Source of the DNA: Ceratodon purpureus
Lineage: Eukaryota > Streptophyta > Bryopsida > Pseudoditrichales > Ditrichaceae
Direction of reading: 5' to 3'
NCBI GenBank assembly: GCA_014871385.1
Contig: CM026433.1
Location: 3,419,101-3,483,100, forward strand
DNA: 64,000 bases
The notes below the pieces were generated by a model. It was not told where the DNA came from and made no database searches. It saw only the letters and a program-made list of their open reading frames with translations. The position numbers were made by a program, and so were the translations under genes. Shown here one piece after another: positions 23,501-35,265 of the stretch (its first letter is position 1; each line of letters starts with the position of its first letter).

Positions 23501-24960
23501 TAAACAATCGAGATCATGGTATAATGTTAATTTTTTGAATTCTTGGTAGAACATAGTGTAGAATTTTATGTTTACATGTTAGAAATGAGTTTTTATTGCT
23601 TGAATATGGAGTATATTTTCAACCAAGACCATTTTGTTTTTAAAGCTAACATAGTATAGCATTGTACAAGAAAAAATATAGGTTATATATAAATAGGTGC
23701 TCATTGTATACTAAGATGAAATTAGTGAAAGGTACTGAAAAATGGAATGATATTGCAAAGTTAGTTATAATAAAAACAAATTAGATACTTACTAAATAAT
23801 ATCTAAATTTTATATTTTACAATTACTCCTGGCATTAAGCCTTTGTTTTACAATTTATTAAGTAAAAAGAAAGCCACCCATAGTCAAGGCTTCTAGCTAT
23901 AACACCCTCAAGCTTTCTTGTATAGGAGCATTTTGGCCAAAATCCGGGAGGCCATCTCAACCCACTCTCATGCTATGGGGATGCGACAACTTTCTCTTTG
24001 GTGAAAACCTTGAGGGTGTTACCAAAATTATTCTATATCTCACAACCCTAAATTGTTTCAACAATAATTGCAAATAATGAATAAACGCATTAAAATTGTT
24101 AAAGACAAAATGAAACACTAATTTTTTTTACAAATCAATGTGAAAAAGAAATTATTCCTAACACTTCTCCACACATATATCGATCAAGACATATAAAATG
24201 TTCAAATATTATTACAATAACCTAAACATTAAGTGAATTAGCACAACTTTAGAATAAGCATATATTTTTCCTTAAATTGGGATACATATACTGGGATCTA
24301 TTTCAACACCTCGAGTCTGCTATCAACACAAATTACAATTTACAAATCAAGCTTTCAATTGCAGAACATTAGAAAAGACAAACACCTTTTATCCAATTTG
24401 TCCACACCCATCTGCTCTGAAATCCAAAGCGAGTCGAGTGTCATTCCAATCAAATCGGGGAACCCGTCCGTTCCATAAGGCTTTCCGTCGCTTCGGGAAC
24501 GCCACAAAACTAGGGCGTTCGAACTTAGCCTCGGCCCCTCCGAACCTCTCCCACAACCTCGCTTCCGTTCTCCCGAACCTGAGCAGGAGCCTCAAACGCC
24601 AGGTTCGGGGAGCCGTTAGTTGGATGCGCATCTCGAACCTCCCCCGAGCCTCGCGTTCCTCTCAAGACACCAGAACCGCCAACTCTTCTGTCGATACCCT
24701 CGTATACCTCTATAACACCACTTTGATACTATTTCAATACCTCAGTGATACTATAGCTTTTACATGGGTTGATACCTAAGCGGGCATGGTTCTAAAATAG
24801 ACTTTCGAGGAGACTCTGTTGTGAGCTTTTCGAGAAGAGTTGCGCTCTGAAGGCAGTTTTTGCGCAGGTGATGCGTCTTTGCTCGACTGGCGTGCGAGAT
24901 CGAGGTTGCGAACACGGATGCCGCTGATGTCTGGTTGTGGCGGGCGCCTCGCACTTTCAT
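20580..24960. other. Long AT-rich gene desert
   Basis: No gene is supported over more than 4 kb. It holds AT-rich sequence with small A-rich runs (a TAAAAAAA-type repeat at 22650-22682), a small inverted-repeat element at 23900-24021, and a GC-rich patch at 24430-24680 whose frames look like decayed repeat rather than protein. Confidence 0.6.
23900..24021. mobile_element. Small MITE-like inverted-repeat element, 122 bp
   Basis: TAACACCCTCAAG at 23900-23912 is exactly inverted at 24009-24021 (CTTGAGGGTGTTA), and the similarity continues inward for a few bases (CTTTC against GAAAA). The interior is non-coding and less AT-rich than its surroundings. Confidence 0.4.
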
Positions 24961-24964
24961 GTTA

Positions 24965-25340
24965 CGAATTCACGGCGTTTTGTTGAAGTGTTTTGGAGGT
25001 CGAATGGAAGAATTCCGTGAGCTGGTTGAGTTTTTAGAAGAGGTTTAGTGAATCTGGCTCTTCCATCTTTCGGTTCGTTAAGCATTGGCGTTTTTTGCGT
25101 AGTTTTTCTTGGCAGTAGTTGTCGCATTAGCTCGATTTGTGGCGGCAGGCGTCGAGTGCTATCATTTGGCGAATCTGCGGCGTTTTTGGTCGCTCTGGGA
25201 GGCTTGAGAGAGGAATTCCGTGAGGTGATTGAGTTGTGAGGAGAGATTTCTGAGAGGTTTGTTCTTCCGTCTCTGGCATGAATTTGATTCTTAATGAACA
25301 GTTGGCGTAGCTTAGCTTGACTTTAGTGCCGCATTAGCTC
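24965..25340 (+). repeat. Duplicated segment in the shugoshin promoter
   Basis: Two diverged copies about 203 bases apart share CGGCGTTTT, GAATTCCGTGAG, TTGAGTT and TCTTCCRTCT blocks (AATTCCG at 25012 and 25214). The second copy ends about 500 bases before the shugoshin ATG. Confidence 0.45.
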
Positions 25341-25846
25341 TTCACCTTCCTCTGTAGTTGTAAGAAGGTACTCCTTGCTGTCGTTTGGATTTGGTTAAGG
25401 TTTGGAGGAGAGATGGTGCGATTTTTCCGAAGTGAGCAGCGAGTGTGGCAGAAATAATTTCCTGAACAGGACTTCGCATTGGACTGAGAGTGTGCGTGTG
25501 ATGCATTTATACATTTAGGTTGCGTTGTTTTTAGTTTTGCTGCGTTGCTGGTGAGAGGGAGACCTTTCCTGAGAGCTTCTTAAATCGTCTACAGCCTCAG
25601 GTGATTGCGGCTTGTAGTTCTTTTCTGTAGCGGCTGGTTTCAGTAGTTGTACGTTTTTAGTGGCGCTTGGTAGCAGCTGTTGTTCACTTCCCCGACGTTT
25701 CTCTATGAAGGTTAGGTACGACGAGGTGATTAGAGCAGATGTGGACTATGCACGCAGAGGCAGGGTGATGTGACGGGCTAGGGGCGTTTAGAAATTGTGT
25801 GAGAAGTTAGATACAGAGTTGTAATCATTAGGAGTTTGAGGAAGCG

Positions 25847-28800
25847 ATGGCCGCGGAGTTTAGGACAGCGAGGAAGACGCTAGGGACGACGCCATCGCAT
25901 AGGGGCCGTCTCTCAAACATCACCAATATCATCAATGGGAACGGCTGGACTAACGAGAACGAGCTTGTCAAAAGCGTTCAATGCTACAGCAAGCCCGATT
26001 TGCAGCTGCAGCAGGTAATTTACGCAGTCTCTTGCTCGCATTTTAGTCATTCTTACTTTGATACTTATGCCTGATGGATTCATGAGGTCACTTGAAATCG
26101 AACGGGACCATATGAGATATCCCTGCCTGGCCGCACTTTGATTTCTGATGCAACAGATGCTTACGCTTAGTTCCGAACAGGCCAGGGCTTTGGTTATGGG
26201 AGATCATATCAACCTTAAGAGCTGGCGTGCCTCCCTTATACCTTGTGCTCCATAGCGTGACTAGCAGTTGAATTTGCAATGTAGAATTACTACCGCAGCT
26301 GTGCATGTTTATGGAACTAACTCACACTTCTACTGAAAACAGGATATCAAGACGCTCGAACAGATAAATGCTGAGAAGGATATGATAATTGCTGAGAAAG
26401 AGTATCCACCTTAATTCTGCTTCCAAAAGATGTGCTCACGTCTCTGAAAACTAATTGGTCTGTTAGGAGAAATAAAGTAATGCTGGTCCAAATTCCGTCG
26501 GAGTACGACACGTTCGGACCACTTTAGAAAGCTCAAATTACCCTCATGTGCAGTGTCTACGTATTTGCCTCAGGTTTTAGTGAACTTCTTTCAGCTAGCT
26601 TAAAGGTTTGTTATGATCTCAGAATTCTCGGTGACTTGATGTGTTCAGTACGCCTTAACTCGAGAGCAAGTCATTGTTACTTTAAGTTCTATTCCTGCAT
26701 GATGACTAGACGTCAAGCGATCTTCATTTGGTTGATGCATAATAATCACATTTCGTGACTGAAACCTTAACCAATTCATGAAACAGTCAGGAGATAGAAA
26801 CGCAAAAGTTATTCATGCAGAAAATGCAGAGAGACTTTTACACCAACATCTGCAAGCGATCTCAGCAGAACGAGGAGATTATCACCTTCAACACCCGCCT
26901 ATCCAAGGTTGATTCCCAAACTCCTTACTCCAAGCCAATCTTGTTATTGGAAGCGCTCTTTGCCTGCCTTTTATCTTTTACGCATGCCTCATAGGTGCAC
27001 TTGCGTAAAATAAGAATGAGCTTTTACAGCTTGTGCTTGTGATACGTCACATTTGCTGAAACTCACACAGCTTATGTGCTATGCCTCACAATCGTTATGG
27101 CTTTTGTAAGTTGAGACCCTCTGGGATGGATTGAGATATCTTGGCTTTTGTAAGGAAGGATAGGAGTTTACTAAGATACATTCCAAAAGATTCATCCTTG
27201 TGTTTCACTTTCCTGTACCTGTGTTCGGCAGGAGCTGAGCTACGTACGGGAACAAGTAAGTATTTCATCTTCACTAAGTCACTGAATTGCTTCCATCCAG
27301 TCTTTCATCTTGCATTGTTACGGTTAACCTGATATGATTTCCCTTTTCAATTTTGATGCTTTACAACCTGGTTCTAACATTTGCGCAGCTCAAGCTACTA
27401 CATCATGAGTATTCGCAAATGGTACTAGTCTACAAAATCAATGAGAGTGAGCTTCAGGTACTACATATCATCCCATTCTCGTGTGCCTACGCTTCCACGG
27501 ATGGCCTATGTCCGATTATGAACATTAACTTTGTGCAAGACATCCCTACTCACTCAATTTTCTGCCTGTCACCATTTATCCAGACGAGACTAGCAGAGAT
27601 ACAAGAGCAGTTGAAGCGAGTCTCTGAGGAGAAGGAGAAGGTAATTGTTCCAACGATGACAACGCTTTATTCTATAGGTTATATTGAGGTCCTGTAAAAG
27701 AGGATTTCGCCACTTCTTATTTCTAATAGTGTACGTTTTAAATAATATCCTCATTAAGCATATCCAGTAATTTAAGCAACCAATGAATGTACAGAACGAT
27801 AAGAAATTTGTTTTCAGATCCCGATAGAAATGACGTTAGATGCTGATTCGATTCCCTGTTATGCAGGGTTCCAATGACCTGGTGAATACCAACGATATTC
27901 CAACCACTGCGACACGAAGAACACGGAATAGTTCTGCTCGAAGGCATTCGATGACGCTGAATGGAGGTAATTTTCCTCTGACTAACTTTGTCGAGCCTCT
28001 TGCGAAGGTTTCTTATGGATGGAAGCTGACCTCTTTACGAGAACCTACTCTGCTCTCAATATCTTTCAATATAATGATTTGAGATCTCTCGCAGTGGGAC
28101 TGGAGCCAGACATCTGGAATTCCTCTACAAGCGCGTATCCGGCCAGCTGCCTTGACACAACTTCAGTCACCACGAGGTAATAATTCACTCCTGAAGCCAG
28201 TCACCTCGGCTATGAGTATAGCCCTTCTATGGGATCATTGGTTGAGTTCGTCCATTACTTGCAAACCATCCGTATCGGCATTTCTACAACGATGACCGAA
28301 ACAGACGGAGCCCACAGATTGCTCTTGAATTAGGAATGCTTGATTACAGTTAACACGTGGTCTCACTGACCAGGTAGCTCAAAGTTGCTGTTGCTTGTGC
28401 TGCTGGTTTCCAAGGGTTCTTTGTGATATGTTACTACAAAAAAACGTGGATCTACAGTGTTTCGTGAATTTGATGGAGTTTTATAATTGGCAGAGGTGGG
28501 GGACGACCTAAAGGAAGTGGATTGTCTCAAAAGGATAACTCCTCAAAGTCGAAGGTCCGACTACAGGAATGCGCGGTCACGACTATTACAGGTAATATTC
28601 TGTCATCCTCTAGGGATCTGGATTAACTGAAATGCTTGAAGTTTATAAGGCCCTGATTCTGGAATGTCACAGATGTGTGAGTGAGTAGATTAAGTTTTGA
28701 GTTTCTCACGCGACGAATACGTCTGTACCGCCCAGTATTCTAAACTATACACCAACGTGTAAATTCTCTCCACCATGACCTAGATCAGAATTGTAATACA

Positions 28801-29728
28801 CTAGCCGTGTCTTCCGAAGTTATCATAGATTTAGCAGGTATTGCAAACTAGTTCGCTAAAGTATTTCTGGTGGTTTACCTCCGCATTTGCGGAGAACAAA
28901 CCTCTTGTGTGTTTACAGTGCCAAATTTTCCTGACCGGCCAGTTGCTAAGTGCTCAGGTAAACGCTACAACAACCGATATGGTCACCTCAACAACCTGGA
29001 ACCTATGCAAGAGGTCGAGGAGTCTGAGCCCCAACTGTCAGCTGGCAGTACCTCTTGTATCTCTCAAGGTAATCCATCGTTTGGAGCCTCCCGCAGTGAG
29101 GTCACGGAAAGCGAGACTGCTGTTAGTGAATGGAGTAGCACTGAGCATCGTGTTGGCGACGTGGCGTCCAGAAGTGAATGTAACGGAGCTGGAGTAACCA
29201 AGTCTACAGGGCCTAGACTAGCAATTAGAGTGCACAAGAATCCCTATGATAAGAATCCTCCTCCTGCTCGACCGAACAGTCCTCAGCGAAGAGCGTCGTC
29301 TCAACCATCAACACCGCGTAAAAGGAGCGAGGCTTATATTTCTTTACAGGTATGTCTGCTAGCTCCAGTCATACGCAGATCTTAAGTAGAAGAACCTTGT
29401 GCATGATATAACTTTCTCGATTACATCCAGTGGGTTGGCGGTTTCTAATGGTGCACTCCCGAGGTTGCAGAAGAAAGCTGCCTCGCAACCTTGTACGCCT
29501 GGATCCACTTCTCCAGTTCGCCATACGGATTCGCTCCTAGCGTCGAGGCCTTCCTTAAGCAGAACTCAAGCTTCATCCCCCTGTAGGGCGCCCAAAGAAG
29601 CAGACCAAAATCAAACTCAGCTTCCGTCGAGAATGTCTATAGGTGGGCGACCTTCAAGACGAGCGTCGGAAGTCGTGGTTTCGTATAAGGAACCCAACCT
29701 CGTCTCCAAGATGCGGCGACCTCACTAA
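25847..29728 (+). CDS. SGO: Shugoshin, eleven exons
   Basis: The exons are 25847-26014, 26343-26401, 26787-26907, 27232-27255, 27389-27457, 27584-27640, 27867-27966, 28095-28176, 28494-28591, 28919-29349 and 29471-29728. All phases agree and give 488 residues. Shugoshins protect centromeric cohesin (REC8) by recruiting PP2A-B'. Residues about 57-166 form the N-terminal coiled coil (DIKTLEQINAEKDMII, then KQLKLL-type heptads). The C-terminal SGO box is at 461-488: GRPSRRASEVVVSYKEP followed by a KMRRP end, as in plant SGOs. The middle is Ser/Pro-rich and divergent, as in the family. The last acceptor (29470, GTTGCAG) was chosen because it keeps phase; an earlier AG at 29431 does not. Exon 10 contains a GGTAAAC that could be an alternative donor at 28955. 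Confidence 0.9.
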
Positions 29729-31975
29729 CCATCAACTGCTGGTGATACCTTTCATTTACAGTCTTCAATGGTCGTCTTTTGTTCGAGAGTACCTTCCGCA
29801 GTCAGAATTGCATCCTCAGCAATTCGATGGTGGAAAGTGTTCTTAGCAGGAGCTAGCAGCCTGAGTTTGGAATATCGTAAATATTGCAGATTGGTCTAAC
29901 TAATCCTGAATTGCCCAACTTCCCTCTTGACGATCTGCCTGAGACAGATGGCTATACGTCTTCTGGGTGCCGATGGTACATTACCTCTAAGCAGTTTATC
30001 TCTCGGGTTAGGATCTGCTGGATGGGCAATTGTGGATTTTGTAGTATAAGCCAATGATTCGTTAAAGACATTGAGCTGGGCTAGCACTAGTACTAAGTGG
30101 CATGCTCCTGTAAATCATGGGCAAACCGACGAGAATACAATCACGGGGAACACATGCGCTGAAGGTACGTCAGATGGGCTCCGCCTGGATTTGTACCTGA
30201 TGTGGAATTGTGATCTGAAAGGTGAGGTGTCTACACTGTATGATGCCGATGATCTTCGACCTCATGATCTTTAGCTCTACTAAACGATGAATACATGGGA
30301 GTTGACTCTGGAAATGTTGCACTGAATGGGCAGCATCTGATGTAATTTTTCTTCTGTTAGAGAATCATGATTTTTTCTTCTAAAGGTCTCAAGACTGAGG
30401 AGTTGGCCGTCAATCGGTGTGCAGTCGATAAGGGTGATGACATGTAGAGTGTAGAATGAAGAGATAGTGACATCATTTGAATTATCATGTATCATGGATC
30501 GCCTATGTTTTAGCTTTTCACTTCGAAATCTCATTTTGTTAACATGGACAAGGCAAACTTCTCCTTAAATCACATACGGAGCATAGCATTTCTGAAAGCT
30601 GGTTTACATTGTACTTGTGGTGACAAGGACAGCACGCTGTTGTAAAACCTTCCATGGTTAAGAAGATCAGGGATCATGGAGCAGCTCTTATTCCATAAGA
30701 AAGTTATCCAAATATGCCCACAAAATCAATGCATAGAGGAATCATATAAAATGACAATGAATACAAACTAAGCAATGAAGAGTCTTTTAAAAAAATAAAA
30801 ATTGACATAGTTCTTAATTGTATTAATTTTCACAAATTTAATTTGGAATGTGATAACAACATTGTTCTTGTAAAAATTTATCTATTAAGTAAAACTAAAT
30901 CCTTCTATAATATATTTTCTATTCATGATTATATAAAAATGACAAATAATTGTTATTCTTAAACAAAACTCTTCCATGTTTTTTTTGGCACATGTACTTT
31001 GGTTGGAGCTTCAAAACATTCTTATTAAATAGTTATTCATTTTGACACCACATATACAATGAAAGAACTAAAATGAAAGTAACAAATGCTTCACCTTTTA
31101 ATAACTCTTGTATCAATAATAAAATCTTTTGTGAAGAAAATGTTGATCAGGTTTACAACTTGATTTGCAAAGATGGAATGTGGTGTTTTGAATGATGCCA
31201 AATTTTTCTCATGATTCTTTGTTCATGAATGCACTTTAGATGAAGTCAAGTGAAGATGGCTTTTATAAAATATTCACAGAGAGATAAATTTGAAAGTATA
31301 TAGTGATGCACAACATGTATGTGTTCTCTTTTTTAATTTTGAATGTTTTGATACAGCAATGTAACTTGAAAAACATTGAGTTTTTTTTTATAAAAAAGAG
31401 CAGTATTGAATTGAATAGAAAGAATTCAAATGTCTCATACATTCATATACAAAATGCTATTATAAATTCTTTTAGATTAAAAGAGATTTATTGATCATTC
31501 ATATTATTTAAAGGGTTAAATTTCAATCATGATACTTTAAATTAATTTAATTATGCGTTGACATCCAAAATGAAGTAGAGATTGTAAAATTTGATGAATT
31601 TTATTTAACAAGATAAAAAATTGTTTATGGATTTTAAGAATAAAACAATTACTATGACTATATCAACAATACAAAGTATATTAATTATATAATTCTCTAT
31701 AATACTAATATTATCATATTATATGTTATTATTTTTATGATTGTGATTATTAATCTAGTGAATTTTTAAGGAGAGATGAACTTTGGTCTCCGAAGGAGAC
31801 CAACGTGAATTAAGTGCATGTTCGATTTACCCCCAATCCAAAGCCCACAGGACAAAGGTATGGAAGTAAAGATCTACTCCCCTTTTCAAGAGTAGACACT
31901 TTGGTCACAAGTAACCAGTAACAAAAAACCATAAGAATCAGCATATAAGTTAGTTTGCAGTACAAGTTTGATCAC
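29729..31975. other. Shugoshin 3' region and AT-rich spacer
   Basis: Positions 29729-30540 keep host-gene composition and are the likely 3' untranslated region of the shugoshin gene. From 30550 on the sequence is very AT-rich with no supported gene. Confidence 0.5.
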
Positions 31976-32185
31976 CAAGCCACAAGCTCATTGTTGGTTC
32001 GAGGTGAACATTTGTCTCATTTATCTAGTCCGGGTTTGAACCTTGATAGACTCGTTTGAGCGAATGTGGGGGATGAAGTGGCTTGGTAGTGCTGAGTGAG
32101 CAATCGCAGGCAAGAAATGAGTTGTGCCAACTAACAGCCACCTTTGCGAAAAGTGACAAGAGACTTATCACCCGTATGTTAACAG
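31976..32185 (+). mobile_element. tRNA-derived SINE, copy 1
   Basis: It begins CAAGCCACAAGCTCATTGTT (A-box region) and has the B-box GGGTTTGAACC near 32032. It then shares a body with the copy at 33398-33618: ACTCGTTTGAGCGAAT, a GGCTTGGT block, GCAGGCAAGAAATG, CCAACTAACAG and GTGACAAGA. The two copies are in opposite orientation and perhaps 70-75 percent alike by eye. Confidence 0.65.
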
Positions 32186-33397
32186 TTAAATAAAGTAGTT
32201 GTAGCTACTAAATTTTTTGTTTTTATAGTGTTGGCTATGGGGGGTCAAATGTCTTGGGTGGTCAAATGTCTCTGGTAATGGTTGGTGGTTTCCTATTCTT
32301 CTTTTGTGGAGAAGGATAGACATGGCGTATTGTATGGCAATGGTATTTATATTTTTAAAGGTGTTTTTGATGGTAGGCATAGGAATTTTGAAGTTGTCTT
32401 CGAGTAGTTTCATTGATGGAATGTATGTGGTGGCTCGGGCGCCAGCTGTGATGACTATGAGAGGGTTGACTTTCCATCCTTTAGCAATGATATTGGCAAT
32501 TAATGGATTGTATTTGTTAGTTTTGGCTAGAAGTGTTTCTGGAGAGAATCAGTCATTACAGTATGTCAATTCGATGAATTGTATGAACACTATATTCATT
32601 AATTTGGGAATTTCTCATGTACCAATTTGTTCATCACCTTAAAATTGGAATGTCCATCTTAATTAATGGAATATCAGGAAGACCTCAAATGTTCCGAATA
32701 TATGAAATGTGTCATAGGTCAGGGAATTATTAGATCTGTAATTGTCGGCTACCTGATTGGGAACCTGGTGGGAACACATTGGGAACACATTGGGAACACA
32801 TGGGGAACTCATTGGGAACATACTGGTAAATATAACTTCCAACGAACTGTACTCGGAATATTCCTTGCATACATCTGTCATTTGTTCGGAGCACTGCAGA
32901 AATTAGATGAGAAGTTTCTGGAATTTTATTCAAAACAATACAAGATTACAATTTCAGATTTAAAAAATACAACCGATAACTTGCTTACAATGTGGATTGT
33001 AAGTCTTTTGGAATGTTCAAGACAGAAGTAATGAGCAAAGCGATCTTTATTTTAGTGTTTTGGATCTTGTACTCAATTTGTCCAAAGCATGGTTCAGTAT
33101 TCTCAATAAATTCTATAATTATAGGAGATGCTTAAACTATTTGTATCTTACCAAATAACGGAAAATATCTTGTACTAAATATACTTCATATATCAACTAT
33201 ATATAAACATTTATTTTGCTAGTTAACACAATAGAGGATAAAAATGTTCAAGATATATAATGTATTCAATTTGGCACTCTTGCTAATTATGTCTAAGCAA
33301 TTAAGATGACCACCTTAAATGCATGTGATATAAAAAGTTGTACTTCATAAAAGGGGTAGTGATAACTACCGCCTTTTATTGAGGTGGTGGCAACAGC
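32186..33397. other. AT-rich spacer
   Basis: No gene is called. Plus-strand frames at 32304-32642 (hydrophobic) and 32666-33031 are open but unrecognised. The second includes a short GGGAACACATT tandem (32757-32822), which accounts for its repetitive EHIGNTWGTH-type peptide. The spacer may be a decayed element. Confidence 0.35.
32757..32822 (+). repeat. Short GGGAACACATT tandem repeat
   Basis: Five or six imperfect copies of an 11-base unit follow each other. Confidence 0.75.
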
Positions 33398-33618
33398 CAC
33401 CGTTGTTAAATCTTGTCACTGCATCTTCAAGCTCTGTCTCAGGTGCTTCGGGTGGGCCCTGTTGGTTGGTACAACATTTCCTGCCTGTGAATTTCTCCCT
33501 AGCAGCACCAAGCCATGAAGTACCACAAATTCGCTCACAACGAGTCCAATGGGTTTCGAACCCGGACCGATTTTATGGAACGCACTCATTCCAACCAACA
33601 GATTTGAGCCATGGCTTG
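33398..33618 (-). mobile_element. tRNA-derived SINE, copy 2
   Basis: On the minus strand it starts CAAGCCATGGCTCAAATC, has the B-box GGGTTCGAAACCC at about 33550-33562, and shares the body of the copy at 31976-32185. Next to its 3' end lies a GGTGGCAACAGCCACC hairpin. The RNA-polymerase-III boxes are intact-looking; the two copies are well diverged, so insertion was not recent. Confidence 0.65.
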
Positions 33619-33619
33619 G

Positions 33620-34870
33620 CGACAAAACATATACTTCACATTCTAATATAGAGATCTCATCATTTCATCATCACAATGGCCTACTATTACATTACTTGCT
33701 CCTCTTAAAAAACTGTCAACTAAAATTCATTCAAAACAATGGCAATCATTACACTAGATAATATGGACTAGAATCTATGATTCGAAGTAACCATGTCCAA
33801 AATGTAAAAATATTTTCCTACTTAATATTCACATGGATGTTTTTTTAGGCTACATCAATCTTTAATTATTGATGGACATGCCCTTGTATGAGGGCCTCAA
33901 GTGATGTAAAATTTATTTGTTGCCCTTGTGAAAATCCGTTCAAACTCATACATAAATAAGTCATATACAAGATTTAGGTTGCCACCTTAATTTCTAGAAT
34001 TTCACCTCTTGAAAATGATCAACGTCGTTACTCAAATATGATTAAGGTGACCGCCTTAATGCTAACCTCTTAGACTCAAATATCTCAAAAACGGCTACGT
34101 AATCGAGATGTTAGGAGACCATGAAAGTATTCATCTACCCTACGATGAAAATTTGATCCCCCTCTGTTATACAATAATCCTGACCACTGCACTATTTTAG
34201 TACATGACTGAATATATAGAAACATGCTAATTTTATTATGAGCAAATTGAGGGGTCTACACTTAACAGCTTTAGTCAACGATGTCTACGTAATTCCATAC
34301 GATATGTTTATCGTGACACGTATCCATTGCACAAAATTCAACCAAGACGATGTGGAAGTGAGGAACTACTGCAAGTAAAAGGATTGGCTTGAACACAAAA
34401 TAAAGTTGGTCACCTTCCGCCAAGAACACCCTTCCTGATATTCAAATATATATAACACACCTTCTGCTGAATGTATTATCATACATACCACTCTTCAAGT
34501 TAAGAGGCTTACTTTACCCCTTTTCAACTGTTAGGTTATTCAACTTGACACAATACAGCATAGACCTCGATGACACTTACAGGGCCAACTACCTTTGCAG
34601 GGATCACATATGAACGATGATTTATAACTAGACATTTCTCACTGATTCACAATCCCAAATCTGTTGAATTATCTTTATTTCAAAATATAAAAGTTAATTA
34701 TTTGGAAAACGACATACAACTTTTATCTTAAAACCAACACTTGATCCTACAAACCTAAACCACACAATCCGCTGGTCTTTCTCCCCCTCTAAACTACAAT
34801 ATACTACGTACAAAGTTTAGAAATAATTCTGCAATCACTAAATCTCTAATTACGTAACACATTAGCGACA
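33620..34870. other. AT-rich spacer with scattered palindromes
   Basis: No gene. It contains two of the AAGGTG/CACCTT palindromes and is otherwise unremarkable. Confidence 0.5.
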
Positions 34871-35200
34871 CCACACCCTCATGTTAACATAGAAGGACCA
34901 TGTCAGATTGAGGTGAACACCTTAATGTAATCTCACCTCCAAGAGAAGGTGAATCGAAATGTATCTGTAATTACGTTACCTTATAACCACAGAACAGCCT
35001 GACAGTAACGTAGACGGATCATGTCAGATTAAGGTGAACACCTTAATTTCGTCTCACCTTCAACAAAAAATCTATCCAAAGGTATCTCTAATTACACTAT
35101 CATGTTAACCACACTACTGCCTGAGGGTAACATAGGAGGACCACGTAAGATTAAGGTGAACACCTTAATGTCATATCACCTTCAACAAACAAATCTATCG
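34871..35200 (+). repeat. Three tandem 121-bp units, each with one palindrome
   Basis: Each unit runs GTTAACATAGGAGGACCATG, then the palindrome ATTAAGGTGAACACCTTAAT, then a TCACCTTCAACAAA segment, ATCTATCGAAA and a run ending in an ACGTTAC-like word. The palindromes at 34907, 35028 and 35150 are spaced 121 and 122 bases. The array ends about 65 bases from the stop codon of the DUF7869 gene, on its 3' side. Confidence 0.8.
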
Positions 35201-35265
35201 AAAGCTAGAGAAACATCAAAGAATACCTCACATGATGGAACACCATTCATTAAGAGTCCTCAGCT

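Noticed and set aside
23900-24021. Solo LTR, because the ends read TAACACCC-like
   Set aside because: At 122 bases it is too short, the inverted repeats are longer than LTR ends, and there is no TG..CA pair at matching positions.
33541-33565. Possible tRNA gene (GGTTCGAAACC B-box)
   Set aside because: No complete cloverleaf can be drawn; the segment continues into a body shared with 31976-32185, so it is a SINE.
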